Source: Bacillota bacterium (GTDB lineage Bacteria; Bacillota; Clostridia; Acetivibrionales; DSM-1351). Taken from it: a stretch of 64,000 nucleotides of DNA. Positions 8,046 through 17,389 of the stretch are shown here, one piece after another (the stretch's first letter is position 1; every line of letters starts with the position of its first letter). A model generated the notes under the pieces. That model ran no database searches, had not been told where the DNA came from, and worked only from the letters and a program-made list of their open reading frames with translations. The stretch is from contig JAEZKZ010000036.1 in assembly GCA_023415305.1 (NCBI GenBank), positions 159,693 to 223,692 of the forward strand, in the 5' to 3' direction. The position numbers were made by a program, and so were the translations under genes.

Positions 8046-9827
8046 TTAATGGAATTTGTTTCCATTTCTTGTGTTTATAATACCTTCCGTTATCATTTTT
8101 ATTGCATCCATATAATCTGCATATTCCAAGCTTATTAATTCTTCAATTTTTCTACCATACCGAGGATGGAATTCAGTTATTTCTCCAAATTTAAAAATCT
8201 TCTTATATGCTTTATTTATAATGCTTTGAGCCTCAGGGTTGCATTTTTTGAGCATTTCTATAAGCTCATATGCCTGTATTCCTTTTAATAAAGCCTTATA
8301 TCTTAGAGTTAATAGCGGAGTCCCATTATTTGCAGGATACACAAAATTTGTATCTCCTGCTTTCCAAACAGGCGCCCTAAAGGACAATCTTTCTCTTGGG
8401 TTTTCAGGCCACACGGTATAGTTCCAACGCAAAAAGCCAGCAAGTCCCATATACTGGGTAAGCCATCCTATTGAATAGCTTTCCAGCAGATTTGATGAAA
8501 TAAATGTATTTGGAAACATTGGTTCACAACATACATACCAGTATAATCGTCCATCAATTTTGTGAATTAATTCTTTAACCTTGTCAAACCCTACACAGGC
8601 TTCTGTAAAATTAGGAACAAAGTCTGTAATACTACCACATACCTCCTGTATAAATTCAACATGGTTTATTGCAGCTTTATATTTAAACATTGGGGCTATA
8701 CTCATTAAAAAATCCAATCTCAAATTGAATATTTTTGTATCGGCAGGTTCATCAGCAACAACCCTTACTTTATCTATGAGGCCAAGTTCCACAAAGTGAT
8801 TTTCTATAGCTTTTAAATACGTAGTTATATCATAAATATTATCTATGTATTTAAAGCAGCTGTCCTTACTGTCAAAATACCTTACTCTAATACCATCGCT
8901 GAAGTTCTCAACAACTCCTCCAAAGCCCTCTTCAGGACACATCCATATATTTAGCAGCCCAAAAACTTCAATCTCTTTGTCTATTCCATATCTGAAACAT
9001 AAATCTATATACCTGTCCATAGCAGTAAAATCACAAACCAAATTGTTGTTTATATCTTTCTCTACCTTAATCATACTGTACTCATATAAATCAGAAGGAT
9101 ATTGCCAATCCCTGTGACAAAATTGTCCTGACCAGGGAATTTCGGAAGCAATAAGCGTAATTGCTTTCTGTCCCAAACCCGCAAGCGACTTTATATAATG
9201 TTCCAGAACAGTAAAGTGTTCATCACTCCAAAGAGCCACCTCATGTTTTCTTGAAATGTTTGAGCTATGCTGCCACAAATCCAAATAAAAGCTATAGTCT
9301 TTTGGATCAGGCAGGGCTACATCGGATACTTCAATTGAAAACTCCAGTTCTCCAGCTTTTTGTTCCTTTGAAAATCCATTATGGATAAATACTTCTACTT
9401 TCCCTTTATATTGTCCGGCAGCAGCATCTAAAGGAATCTTAAATTCTACCCAGATGGGCTGGATTACTCTTTTCTTAACATAAGTACTTTCTTTATAAAG
9501 TATAATATCTGCCTTTTGGACCCCGTCGTCATCCCTAATAAAGCCAATAATATTCATAGATACTTTTATATTTGAGTTCTCACTATTGAGGCTCGTTTTT
9601 AATCTGATATTATCCATCAAGCCTTTTTTATCAAAATAAGCAGTGTCTGTCACGCTTAGTGAAAATTCAGAATCACTAAATAAAAGCACCTGAAAAGCAA
9701 TTGTCTGATTTCTTAATGCGAATAGATCTATGCTCTTTTTCTCTAGCATTCCCGAAATATCAGGGTTAAAGTTATAGCCCCATGTAACTTTATATGTTTC
9801 TTCTCTTATACCTATTTGTAAATTCAT
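8046..9827 (-). CDS. GH123-like glycoside hydrolase (DUF4091 C-terminus)
   Basis: This 593-residue protein has an N-terminal beta-sandwich of about 170 residues and a (beta/alpha)8-type catalytic region ending in the DUF4091/GH123 signature (GFLRWNYTVWPENPRERL, then VYPANNG and LRYKALLKGIQAYELIEML). Asp359-Glu360 in VVADEP match the Asp-Glu pair that works by substrate-assisted catalysis in GH123 beta-N-acetylgalactosaminidases. No signal peptide is present. I chose the ATG at 9827 because AGGAGC lies ten bases upstream; the longer frame from 9872 has no ribosome site. It lies between GH20 and GH112 genes, so removal of terminal beta-GalNAc, as in ganglio- or globo-series glycans, is the best guess. 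Confidence 0.8.
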   Translation of the reverse strand: MNLQIGIREETYKVTWGYNFNPDISGMLEKKSIDLFALRNQTIAFQVLLFSDSEFSLSVTDTAYFDKKGLMDNIRLKTSLNSENSNIKVSMNIIGFIRDDDGVQKADIILYKESTYVKKRVIQPIWVEFKIPLDAAAGQYKGKVEVFIHNGFSKEQKAGELEFSIEVSDVALPDPKDYSFYLDLWQHSSNISRKHEVALWSDEHFTVLEHYIKSLAGLGQKAITLIASEIPWSGQFCHRDWQYPSDLYEYSMIKVEKDINNNLVCDFTAMDRYIDLCFRYGIDKEIEVFGLLNIWMCPEEGFGGVVENFSDGIRVRYFDSKDSCFKYIDNIYDITTYLKAIENHFVELGLIDKVRVVADEPADTKIFNLRLDFLMSIAPMFKYKAAINHVEFIQEVCGSITDFVPNFTEACVGFDKVKELIHKIDGRLYWYVCCEPMFPNTFISSNLLESYSIGWLTQYMGLAGFLRWNYTVWPENPRERLSFRAPVWKAGDTNFVYPANNGTPLLTLRYKALLKGIQAYELIEMLKKCNPEAQSIINKAYKKIFKFGEITEFHPRYGRKIEELISLEYADYMDAIKMITEGIINTRNGNKFH

Positions 9828-9964
9828 TATATCGTTGCTCCTATCCCTTAACTCCACATGTAGCAATACCACTATAAAATATTGTTGAACATTTGAATCC
9901 TACCGATAGTATTTGCAGACTTATTTTCACAAGCTCCAGGATAGAGTTTTCAGTATTCGTGTTT

Positions 9965-11848
9965 CTATCCAATTGGACTTGCTGAGACAATTCTATTGTA
10001 TATATTGCAGGAAGTCAGACGCTCTTTAGACATATTATTATAATCAAAGAACAATCTTTTTTCCTCCAGTTCCTCAATTCTATCAATTTCACCGGCTACA
10101 TACTGATTAATTCTATCTATTGTCGTACTGACTCTTGCAAGAAGTCCTCCATATCTGATGTCCAGGACCTCCCATCCAAATGGTTTGCATGTGTAGAGCC
10201 ACTGTTCCCTGTGCGCTAGTCTTAAATCGTTAATTTTATTGTAGAGGTCAGGGAGTTTCTCTGCGGCAGTTACTTTTAAAGCTTCTATGTCCTTTATGTC
10301 ATAAAGCTTCTTAATCTCAATTCCAATACTACTCTTTATTTTTAGTACTGAGCAAAGCTTTGCCGGCATTTTGAAAACAAATTCCCATTCCTTATTTTCC
10401 TCAATATCCTTTAAAAGTCTTTGTTCTAAAGCGGCATAGTAAGCTTCCAAATAAAGTCCTTCAACCTGTTTATCAAACAACCCTATCAGCACGTCCTGCC
10501 AAAGAAGGTATTTTGCCGGATTAGCAATATCGTTTTGGTCTGTAGTCAGTGTATCCGGAGATGATAGATCCAAGAAGGCATCATACTTTGCTTTTGTAAT
10601 GAATTCAAATCTCTGCTTTACTTTTTCCATATCTACATCCACTGAATACCCATGCTCAGCAAAAAGCTGCATACCAAGAAGAGCAGTAAAGACATTTGTT
10701 TCCGCACCATTATCACCCCATAGTGTAGCAACAACCTTCTCTACACCTGTTTTCTTACATGCTTTTAACGCTGCATTTGTAGTCACTATGCTTTTATTGT
10801 AATTTATACAATTACCATTCCAAGTCCATATGCCACCTGCGAATATGATATTATCTCCAAAGGATTTATGTTTTTTAAGAAATTGTAAATATGTGTCCTC
10901 GTCATCATGATAATAATCCCAATAAACCAACCCCAAATTATCAGGTACTTCGGCAATTACACTTTCTGGAATTGCCGCATCCAAATCATAATAATCTCCG
11001 GTTTTTGATCCCAATCTGAAGTACATATCACTCCAAATCATAGGATCCAGACCATATTTATCTGCAATTTCCATAACTCTTTTTATATGGCTGCTCATTA
11101 TATCAAAACGATTTCTATAGCCATTCTTGTCTAGGTATTTTCCCAAACCCAGAGTATGAGCCTCGTCCATACCTAAGTGTATTTTTTTACTTCTAAAGGG
11201 TGCCGTGGCTGCTCTTATCATTTCTTCGATAAATATATAAGTCTCTTCACAGCCTTCAAGAAGAATATCTGCGGTGTCTTTTATATTATTTGCCCATTCC
11301 CACTTTAGTGCCTGCTCAAGATGTCCAAGTGTTTGAATACACGGAATGATTTCTATACCGAATATGTCAGCGTAATCATCACATTCCTTTAGTTCATTAT
11401 TGCTGTATCTACCACGCATATACCCAAAGTACGGTCTTTCAGGCACCTCATAAGTATCCTCGGTATAGAGCATCATCATATCTAAACCCATAACAGCCAT
11501 AATTTCTATAATCTTCTTGATACTTTCAACTTTTAACACTGCATTTCTTGATACATCTATCATATTTCCGTTCAACTTAAACTGTGGTTCTTCTTTCAAA
11601 TAAAAGTCTTTATTTTCAGCCAATTGCTCTAAAAATAAACCCAATGCTCTGAAAAAGTGAATCTTGCGTTCCGCTTTAATAAAGCCCTTACCTGCTTCAA
11701 AGCCAACTTCAATATTACCGGAACGTTTTTCCAATATAACAGGTATTCCTTCATTACAAATCTGAAAATCCAATACACTTTCTAGAATTTTCAGTCCTTC
11801 ATTAACATAATCAATATCACCCTGAAAGTTAATTATCATCATATGCAT
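9965..11848 (-). CDS. GH20 beta-N-acetylhexosaminidase (GcnA-like)
   Basis: This 627-residue protein fits GH20 enzymes of the GcnA type, which have about this length and no signal peptide. It has an N-terminal alpha/beta domain (about 1-85), a TIM barrel (about 90-400) with Asp228-Glu229 in HLGMDEAH as the catalytic pair, and a C-terminal helical region. The family removes non-reducing beta-linked GlcNAc or GalNAc by substrate-assisted catalysis. The gene lies in the middle of the operon, 31 bases after a GH123-like gene and 137 bases before the other. The start at the first ATG has AAGGA five bases upstream. Cytoplasmic action on imported oligosaccharides is likely. Confidence 0.85.
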   Translation of the reverse strand: MHMMIINFQGDIDYVNEGLKILESVLDFQICNEGIPVILEKRSGNIEVGFEAGKGFIKAERKIHFFRALGLFLEQLAENKDFYLKEEPQFKLNGNMIDVSRNAVLKVESIKKIIEIMAVMGLDMMMLYTEDTYEVPERPYFGYMRGRYSNNELKECDDYADIFGIEIIPCIQTLGHLEQALKWEWANNIKDTADILLEGCEETYIFIEEMIRAATAPFRSKKIHLGMDEAHTLGLGKYLDKNGYRNRFDIMSSHIKRVMEIADKYGLDPMIWSDMYFRLGSKTGDYYDLDAAIPESVIAEVPDNLGLVYWDYYHDDEDTYLQFLKKHKSFGDNIIFAGGIWTWNGNCINYNKSIVTTNAALKACKKTGVEKVVATLWGDNGAETNVFTALLGMQLFAEHGYSVDVDMEKVKQRFEFITKAKYDAFLDLSSPDTLTTDQNDIANPAKYLLWQDVLIGLFDKQVEGLYLEAYYAALEQRLLKDIEENKEWEFVFKMPAKLCSVLKIKSSIGIEIKKLYDIKDIEALKVTAAEKLPDLYNKINDLRLAHREQWLYTCKPFGWEVLDIRYGGLLARVSTTIDRINQYVAGEIDRIEELEEKRLFFDYNNMSKERLTSCNIYNRIVSASPIG

Positions 11849-11879
11849 CGCAATCCTTATCAGAAAAATCTATAATTTA

Positions 11880-13499
11880 CTAAGCCAGTTTCTCAAGAAT
11901 AGATAGTATTTCTATGCGCACTTTTTCAAACTCAGCTGAATCATGCATATAATCAGAATTACTTCTAAAAACCTTGTTAACTAAATTGTTATAAATATCA
12001 ATATCTTTTTCCTTTATTAATCTCAGAAGCTCAAAATCTTCGGCACCCCTTCTTTGTGCCTCAAAGCGGACGCTTGGCCAAACATCACCATTATCTCCAG
12101 GATAAACAATATATGCATCTCCTGATGGATAGGTTGTTCCATGTCCTGTGTTATTTGGGCTACAAGACTGTTCAAACGGGTTTTTATTTTCAGGATAATA
12201 ATTAAATCCCCAGTGCAAGTAACCCGCAAGGTTATAAAAAGAACATCCCCAGAATATTAATCGGGAACGAATAAGTTCTATATCTAAAAACCTGTTTAAG
12301 TAATAACCACTAGGGCAGCAGCATACATAAATCCAAACCTCATCACCTAGTTTTATGAGTCGGTCAAAATCTTCCTTAAATTCTTCATAGTTAGTTGTCA
12401 GGGGTACCCATATATCTATGCCCGACTTGAATTCCGAAGATTTGACAGCTTCAATTACCTTGCAGCCTGGTATATATTTACGAAGTAAATTTGCAATTTT
12501 AAAATATTGCTGTTTTCGTTTTTCAAGAGCCTCCACAGATTTTATGTGAACATCAGGTTCATCGCAAATGTGAAATATAACTTTGTCAAGCCAATTATTT
12601 GTCTTCAGAAATGCAGCTAATTCCTGTATTAATTTAGCGGTGAAATAATACCCTTCGTCAGAGGAAATTGTTAAATCCTTATTTAGGCTGCATTTTAACT
12701 CATCTGTAAATAAAGTATCATGTTTAACTGCAAAGTTTCCCATTTCCATAGTAGTCAAGCCTTCTTGATAGAATATTTCAATAATTGGCTTCAAGTATGA
12801 GAAATCAAATATATATTTGTCTTTATCAATGATACATTTATCCCAGTCAAAAGTTATAAAGAAGTGAGTTTGGCGAACTCTGCGCATTGCTCTTGCATAT
12901 TGACGTACAACTTCAAGAAATCCGGTACTATTGAGCTCAACATTATGAAATGCAGCCATATTAGGCAAACTAAACCAGTTGGTAATACTTAATGTTTCTT
13001 CTGGGATCAGAACATTATAAACTTTTATAATTACATTCAGACACACACTATCCTTTTCTTTAATAACCACCTGCAGTTGATATTCACCCGGTAAAATACC
13101 TGGCTTTGGACAAAATGTGAGACATAAGGCATATACATTGTTTTTTGCCTGAACAATACCACTAATTGGCTTTTGTACATCATAAACACGAAATGGCGCT
13201 TTTCTGGTACAGTAATCAGGTTTGGGCATTGATTCATCAGTTATAACAAAAAAACCGTCTTGCGCGGTTGCACTTTCCGTATTATATTCAACGGGAACAT
13301 CCAAGAGCTGACATTGCTCAATGGTAAACATATCGCTATTATTTATAGTAATTTCAGCATTTTCTTTTTGCGCCTCAAGTACTAGTTTTACAGATTCTCT
13401 ACCGTTTTTAGCAGTATGTATTGTTACTGCATCAGGAAGCTGTCCTAGTTCAGAATCAGGATAGAGCCATTCTTCATTCGTTGTAACTATACCTTTCAT
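11880..13499 (-). CDS. GH123-like protein (DUF4091 C-terminus), second copy
   Basis: This 539-residue protein has the GH123/DUF4091 layout: an N-terminal beta domain, then a barrel with Asp313-Glu314 in FHICDEPD and a C-terminal block containing WIYVCCCPSGYYLNRFLDIE, GYLHWGFNYYPENKNPF and a final RFEAQRRGAEDFELLRL. It is only distantly similar to the GH123-like gene at 8046-9827, so the two probably differ in linkage or aglycone. No signal peptide is present. It is the first hydrolase after the importer genes; the gap to the binding-protein gene holds a 95-base palindromic element. GAGGT precedes the ATG. Confidence 0.78.
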   Translation of the reverse strand: MKGIVTTNEEWLYPDSELGQLPDAVTIHTAKNGRESVKLVLEAQKENAEITINNSDMFTIEQCQLLDVPVEYNTESATAQDGFFVITDESMPKPDYCTRKAPFRVYDVQKPISGIVQAKNNVYALCLTFCPKPGILPGEYQLQVVIKEKDSVCLNVIIKVYNVLIPEETLSITNWFSLPNMAAFHNVELNSTGFLEVVRQYARAMRRVRQTHFFITFDWDKCIIDKDKYIFDFSYLKPIIEIFYQEGLTTMEMGNFAVKHDTLFTDELKCSLNKDLTISSDEGYYFTAKLIQELAAFLKTNNWLDKVIFHICDEPDVHIKSVEALEKRKQQYFKIANLLRKYIPGCKVIEAVKSSEFKSGIDIWVPLTTNYEEFKEDFDRLIKLGDEVWIYVCCCPSGYYLNRFLDIELIRSRLIFWGCSFYNLAGYLHWGFNYYPENKNPFEQSCSPNNTGHGTTYPSGDAYIVYPGDNGDVWPSVRFEAQRRGAEDFELLRLIKEKDIDIYNNLVNKVFRSNSDYMHDSAEFEKVRIEILSILEKLA

Positions 13500-13560
13500 T
13501 ATACATTTACCTCTTTCCCAAATATTTTATAAACCGAGTTCTCGGATTCGGATAAAAGAG

Positions 13561-13655
13561 GGGCTATTTCAAAATGCATTTCAGTCACAATATCATGTAT
13601 TTGAATTTCTGTATAGGTCGATATTATGTCCTCAAGTGCTATTTTGAAACAGCCC
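13561..13655. repeat. 95-base imperfect palindrome, MITE-like or mRNA processing hairpin
   Basis: The ends GGGCTATTTCAAAAT and ATTTTGAAACAGCCC are inverted repeats with one mismatch (a G-U pair in RNA). The inner part is also partly self-complementary (CACAATATC against GATATTATGT). The whole element folds into one long hairpin between the binding-protein gene and the first hydrolase gene. The GGGCTGTTTCAAAAT end resembles terminal repeats of insertion sequences. No clear target-site duplication flanks it. Confidence 0.65.
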
Positions 13656-13684
13656 TTTAATACCCTATTAAATCATCAATATAA

Positions 13685-15268
13685 TTACTTTGATTTAATT
13701 ACTGCATTTACTTCATCTATCATTTTTGATAGACCCTTTGATTCATAATTTGCCATTAAATCTTTATACATTTTTTCTACCGATTCAGTTCCGGTCATTA
13801 TTGTTAAAAGATCATCCGCAGGCTTTATTATGAACTTATTCTTAAGTGGTGTCGAAATATTTGTATATGCTGGTTCAAAATCTGGTAATGTTGTCTTTTC
13901 AATCTTTGAGTAGTAATCATTTACCATTTTTATATATTTATCATTTTCCTTATTGCCGCTTGGTTTTAATCCACTAATTGAATTGTCCCATTCAATTAAT
14001 CCTGATATATTGGTAAAAGGATATTTTTCATAAAGTACAACGCCTTCATTCGGTACTTTTGTTCCATCAGCTGATACAGTATAGTCTTCACCTTCAAACC
14101 CGTATCTCAACATGACCTTATTCTCATCTGTCAAGAAGTAGTCAGCCATTCTCAAAATAGCATCCATCTTAGTAGCATCTTTGGTTGCGATATAAGACTC
14201 TGACCAATAATCCTTAAAAACAGCGCTATATGTGTTTCCGTCTTTTGCCTTTAATGGGTTAACGATCTTGCAGGATTCTTCAAATGGCTTGTCAGGGTAT
14301 ACCTCTGCCCATGCATTAGCAAGCTTGCTCTGAATTGTTGCTGCTTGAGTGTTCATAATAATACCTGCAGATAGACCTTGTACAAACTTATCATATGCCT
14401 GCTGTGATTTTGTAAGTGCTATATCTTTTTCAATTGTGCCTTCAGTATACATATCTCTTGCCAACTGGAATGTAGAAAGAGCGTCTCCTGCAAAATATGC
14501 CGGCATATACTTTCCGTCTTTTTCTACCCATTTATAATCACTTCCGCTACCGTCAGACATAGCAAGTGGTAAGCTATACGGGAAAAGAACTCCGTCAATC
14601 ATTTGTGTCTGAACTGAGGTTAAGCCTCCAATATTCTTACCTTCAGCATTATCCTTTGTAATTGCCTTTATCATTGTTCTTAATTCATCATAAGTCTCAG
14701 GCTCTTTTGTGATACCTGCTTTTTGTGCTAAATCCCAACGATATACAATGCCACGTTCAATACCTGACATTTTTACTTCTGGCCAAGTCATTCTAGGAAT
14801 AGTATAGTATTTACCATCTACTTTTAATGCTTCAATATCAGGAGTCTTTAAATACTCTGCTAATTTAGGATACTTTGAAACATCCTCTGGAAGAGGTTGT
14901 ACAACACCTTGTTCAATCCAATTGTAATAGAATGAGCTACCTACAACATCGATTGCAAATAAATCTGGAAGTTCGTTTGATGCAGCCCATAATTGGATTT
15001 TTTGTGAATAGTCATCCCATGTTGTATTCATTCCAACAATTTTTATATTCAGGTCTTCCTGAACCTTCTTAAGTACAGCATCTGATTCTCCGTTTTTAAG
15101 AGCATTTTCAATATCCCAGATCGCGACACTAACCTCTACAGGCTTAGCTTTTTCAGAAGTTTGTGACTGTGAAGATGTTGTTTCATTTGTTGCAGCATTA
15201 TTACCACAACCAGCAAATGTACTTACAATAAGAACCATAGCCAAAAGAATTACCAGTAGCTTTTTCAT
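13685..15268 (-). CDS. Extracellular sugar-binding lipoprotein (CUT1 importer)
   Basis: This 527-residue solute-binding protein has a lipoprotein signal peptide (charged start, hydrophobic stretch, lipobox TFAGC with Cys21) and a Thr/Ser-rich linker. It should sit on the outer face of the membrane and deliver glycans to the LplB/LplC-type permeases encoded just upstream. Its size (over 500 residues) and partner type put it in the LplA-like group of family 1 binding proteins, not the GL-BP type used by bifidobacteria for lacto-N-biose. Cargo is inferred from the GH123, GH20 and GH112 genes that follow. AAAGGAG precedes the ATG. Confidence 0.88.
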   Translation of the reverse strand: MKKLLVILLAMVLIVSTFAGCGNNAATNETTSSQSQTSEKAKPVEVSVAIWDIENALKNGESDAVLKKVQEDLNIKIVGMNTTWDDYSQKIQLWAASNELPDLFAIDVVGSSFYYNWIEQGVVQPLPEDVSKYPKLAEYLKTPDIEALKVDGKYYTIPRMTWPEVKMSGIERGIVYRWDLAQKAGITKEPETYDELRTMIKAITKDNAEGKNIGGLTSVQTQMIDGVLFPYSLPLAMSDGSGSDYKWVEKDGKYMPAYFAGDALSTFQLARDMYTEGTIEKDIALTKSQQAYDKFVQGLSAGIIMNTQAATIQSKLANAWAEVYPDKPFEESCKIVNPLKAKDGNTYSAVFKDYWSESYIATKDATKMDAILRMADYFLTDENKVMLRYGFEGEDYTVSADGTKVPNEGVVLYEKYPFTNISGLIEWDNSISGLKPSGNKENDKYIKMVNDYYSKIEKTTLPDFEPAYTNISTPLKNKFIIKPADDLLTIMTGTESVEKMYKDLMANYESKGLSKMIDEVNAVIKSK

Positions 15269-15311
15269 TTATTAATTCTCTCCTTTATATTATTTTATAT
15301 AATGGCCAATT

Positions 15312-16184
15312 CTATTCTTTTATAGAACCAACCATAATACCTTTTACAAAGTGTTTTTGAATGAATGGGTAAACGCATATAATAGGCACACTTGCTACCA
15401 CTATACTTGCCATTTGTATAGACTGCATATTTGATTTTTGATTAGAGGCTATGATCGACTGTGCCTGAGTAGCTATTTGCGAGCTGTAGTTTATTAATAT
15501 CTCCCGCAGGTAAATTTGTAATGGCATTAAATTCTTTTTATTTATAAACAGTAGCGCATTATACCATTCATTCCAGCGTTCAACAGAATAAAATAAGAAA
15601 AATGTAGCCATAAAAGGCATAGAAATTGGAATAATTACTTTTACAAGTATAGTAATATCATTTGCACCATCTATTTTTGCAGCCTCTTCTATGCTAGGTG
15701 GCAGTGTTGTAAAATAGTTTTTCATAATTATCAGGTAATATGTGTTTACTCCACAAGGTAAAATCATAGCCCATAGTGTATTCTTCAAACCCAAACCACC
15801 TACAACCAGATAATAGGGTATTAAGCCTCCACCAAACAGCATTGTAAATAAAATCAAGCTCAAAAGAAAATTTCTTCCGACTAGTCTTTTTTTTGATAAC
15901 ACATAGGCACCTGTTACTGAAAGATACATGTTCAGCAAAGTTCCTATTACAGTTACAAGGATTGTATTTCTTAATGAACTAAGCAGATATTTATCCCTGA
16001 AAATTTCCTTATATCCTTCACTATCAAAAGCATAGGGTAAAAGGTATGGCACATGGGTACCTAATGCTTTCGTATTTGCCACAGACACTATAACAACATT
16101 GTAAAAAGGATAAATTATTATTAAACAAAGCAATGCAAGAAAAACTATAATTATTTTTTCTGACAAGCCCATTGATTTATTCAT
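15312..16184 (-). CDS. Sugar ABC transporter permease, LplC/MalG type
   Basis: This inner-membrane permease of 291 residues has six predicted membrane segments and the cytoplasmic EAA loop (EEAAKIDGANDITILVKVI), which docks with the ATPase. I place the start at the ATG at 16184, eight bases after GGAGG; the longer frame from 16244 overlaps the previous gene and has no ribosome site. It pairs with the permease at 16219-17157 and the lipoprotein at 13685-15268. No ATPase gene is present in the window, as is common for CUT1 systems that share one MsmK-type ATPase. Confidence 0.9.
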   Translation of the reverse strand: MNKSMGLSEKIIIVFLALLCLIIIYPFYNVVIVSVANTKALGTHVPYLLPYAFDSEGYKEIFRDKYLLSSLRNTILVTVIGTLLNMYLSVTGAYVLSKKRLVGRNFLLSLILFTMLFGGGLIPYYLVVGGLGLKNTLWAMILPCGVNTYYLIIMKNYFTTLPPSIEEAAKIDGANDITILVKVIIPISMPFMATFFLFYSVERWNEWYNALLFINKKNLMPLQIYLREILINYSSQIATQAQSIIASNQKSNMQSIQMASIVVASVPIICVYPFIQKHFVKGIMVGSIKE

Positions 16185-16218
16185 ACCTAATACCTCCAAA
16201 TTTAATTGACAGTTTGAA

Positions 16219-17157
16219 TTAGTACAATCCTTCCTCGCCCACACTCTTTACGAGCTTATTTGCAGCCACTATTAATACAACATTAATAATTGATTTAAAG
16301 AATCCAATTGCAGTTGTATAACCAAAGTTTTGACCTATTGAGAAGGATGCACGGTATACATAAGTATCAATTGTATCTGCTACACTGTAAACTGGAGCAC
16401 TATATAAGTTGAATATCTGATCAAAACTAGCTCCATTGCTCATAATGCTTCCAATTGCAAGAATAAACATGATACATACTGTTGAGCGAATTCCAGGCCA
16501 TGTCACGTGAATCATACGCTGAAACTTACTTGCACCATCCATTTCAGCTGCTTCATAGTATGTTGGGTCAATTCCAGCAAGTGCTGCAATATATATAATT
16601 GAGTCCCAACCTACTTCTTTCCAAAGATTTGATAGCCAAATAAATGGTCTGAAGGATTTAGTTGACATAAGAGGTGATACAGTTTCAAAACCTAGCCCCA
16701 CTAAAATATTATTTACAATACCTGTGCTACTAAACATGCTAATCAATATACCAGAAAGAACGACCCATGAAATGAAATGAGGGAAAGTTAATACCGTTTG
16801 AAATATCTTCTTAGTTCGTACACTAGTAATTTCATTTAAAAGTATAGCTAAGATAATTGGTACCGGAAAATTGATAATAAGTTTACCCAAACTAAATATT
16901 ATTGTATTCTTAAAAGCTCTCAAGAACTCCATATCAGAAAACATTTCTTTAAAATGAACAAGTCCCACAAAAGGGCTGTCCCACATACCCATATCAAATC
17001 TGAAATTCTTAAATGCCAGAGATAAACCACCCATTGGAATATAGCAGAATATGATATACCATATAATTACAGGAAGAATTAATATATATAGAAATCTGTC
17101 ATTTTTTATTTGTTTCATTTTTTCACTTATTACATCTTTTTTAAAATATGATTTCAT
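16219..17157 (-). CDS. Sugar ABC transporter permease, LplB type
   Basis: This 313-residue permease of the LplB type has membrane segments from about residue 22 onward and the EAA loop YEAAEMDGASKFQRMIHVTW. I prefer the ATG at 17157 because AAAGGA stands nine bases before it, while the ATG at 17175 has no ribosome site and overlaps that motif. It is the first gene of the long operon that runs to the GH112 gene. A TATAAT lies about 20 bases upstream of the coding start, but the -35 is weak. The two-component system transcribed just upstream is the likely activator. Confidence 0.9.
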   Translation of the reverse strand: MKSYFKKDVISEKMKQIKNDRFLYILILPVIIWYIIFCYIPMGGLSLAFKNFRFDMGMWDSPFVGLVHFKEMFSDMEFLRAFKNTIIFSLGKLIINFPVPIILAILLNEITSVRTKKIFQTVLTFPHFISWVVLSGILISMFSSTGIVNNILVGLGFETVSPLMSTKSFRPFIWLSNLWKEVGWDSIIYIAALAGIDPTYYEAAEMDGASKFQRMIHVTWPGIRSTVCIMFILAIGSIMSNGASFDQIFNLYSAPVYSVADTIDTYVYRASFSIGQNFGYTTAIGFFKSIINVVLIVAANKLVKSVGEEGLY

Positions 17158-17273
17158 ATTTATATTTCCTTTCATTTAGTCGTTGTCTAAATTATATGAC
17201 AATATTTTTGTTAAAAAAATGTGAATAACCATGTTCTTTTAGCATAAAAAAAGACAATGTTTATTGTATATTT

Positions 17274-17329
17274 AAAAAAATATGAACAAATGTTATATAT
17301 TTTTTAATAACATTTGTTCATATTTTTTT
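17274..17329 (-). terminator. Terminator of the two-component operon
   Basis: A very long stem of more than 20 base pairs (AAATATGAACAAATGTTAT pairing with its complement at 17308-17326) is flanked by A and T runs. It lies downstream of the response regulator stop at 17390 and separates that operon from the importer operon. Confidence 0.88.
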
Positions 17330-17389
17330 AGCGTATAGGGATTTATATATTTTCTATTCTTTTAATGTGTCAATATAACTAATTAATTT

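Noticed and set aside
13037..13237. Minus-strand alternative frame inside the GH123-like gene
   Set aside because: It is a frame shadow; the main frame is continuous with conserved motifs on both sides.
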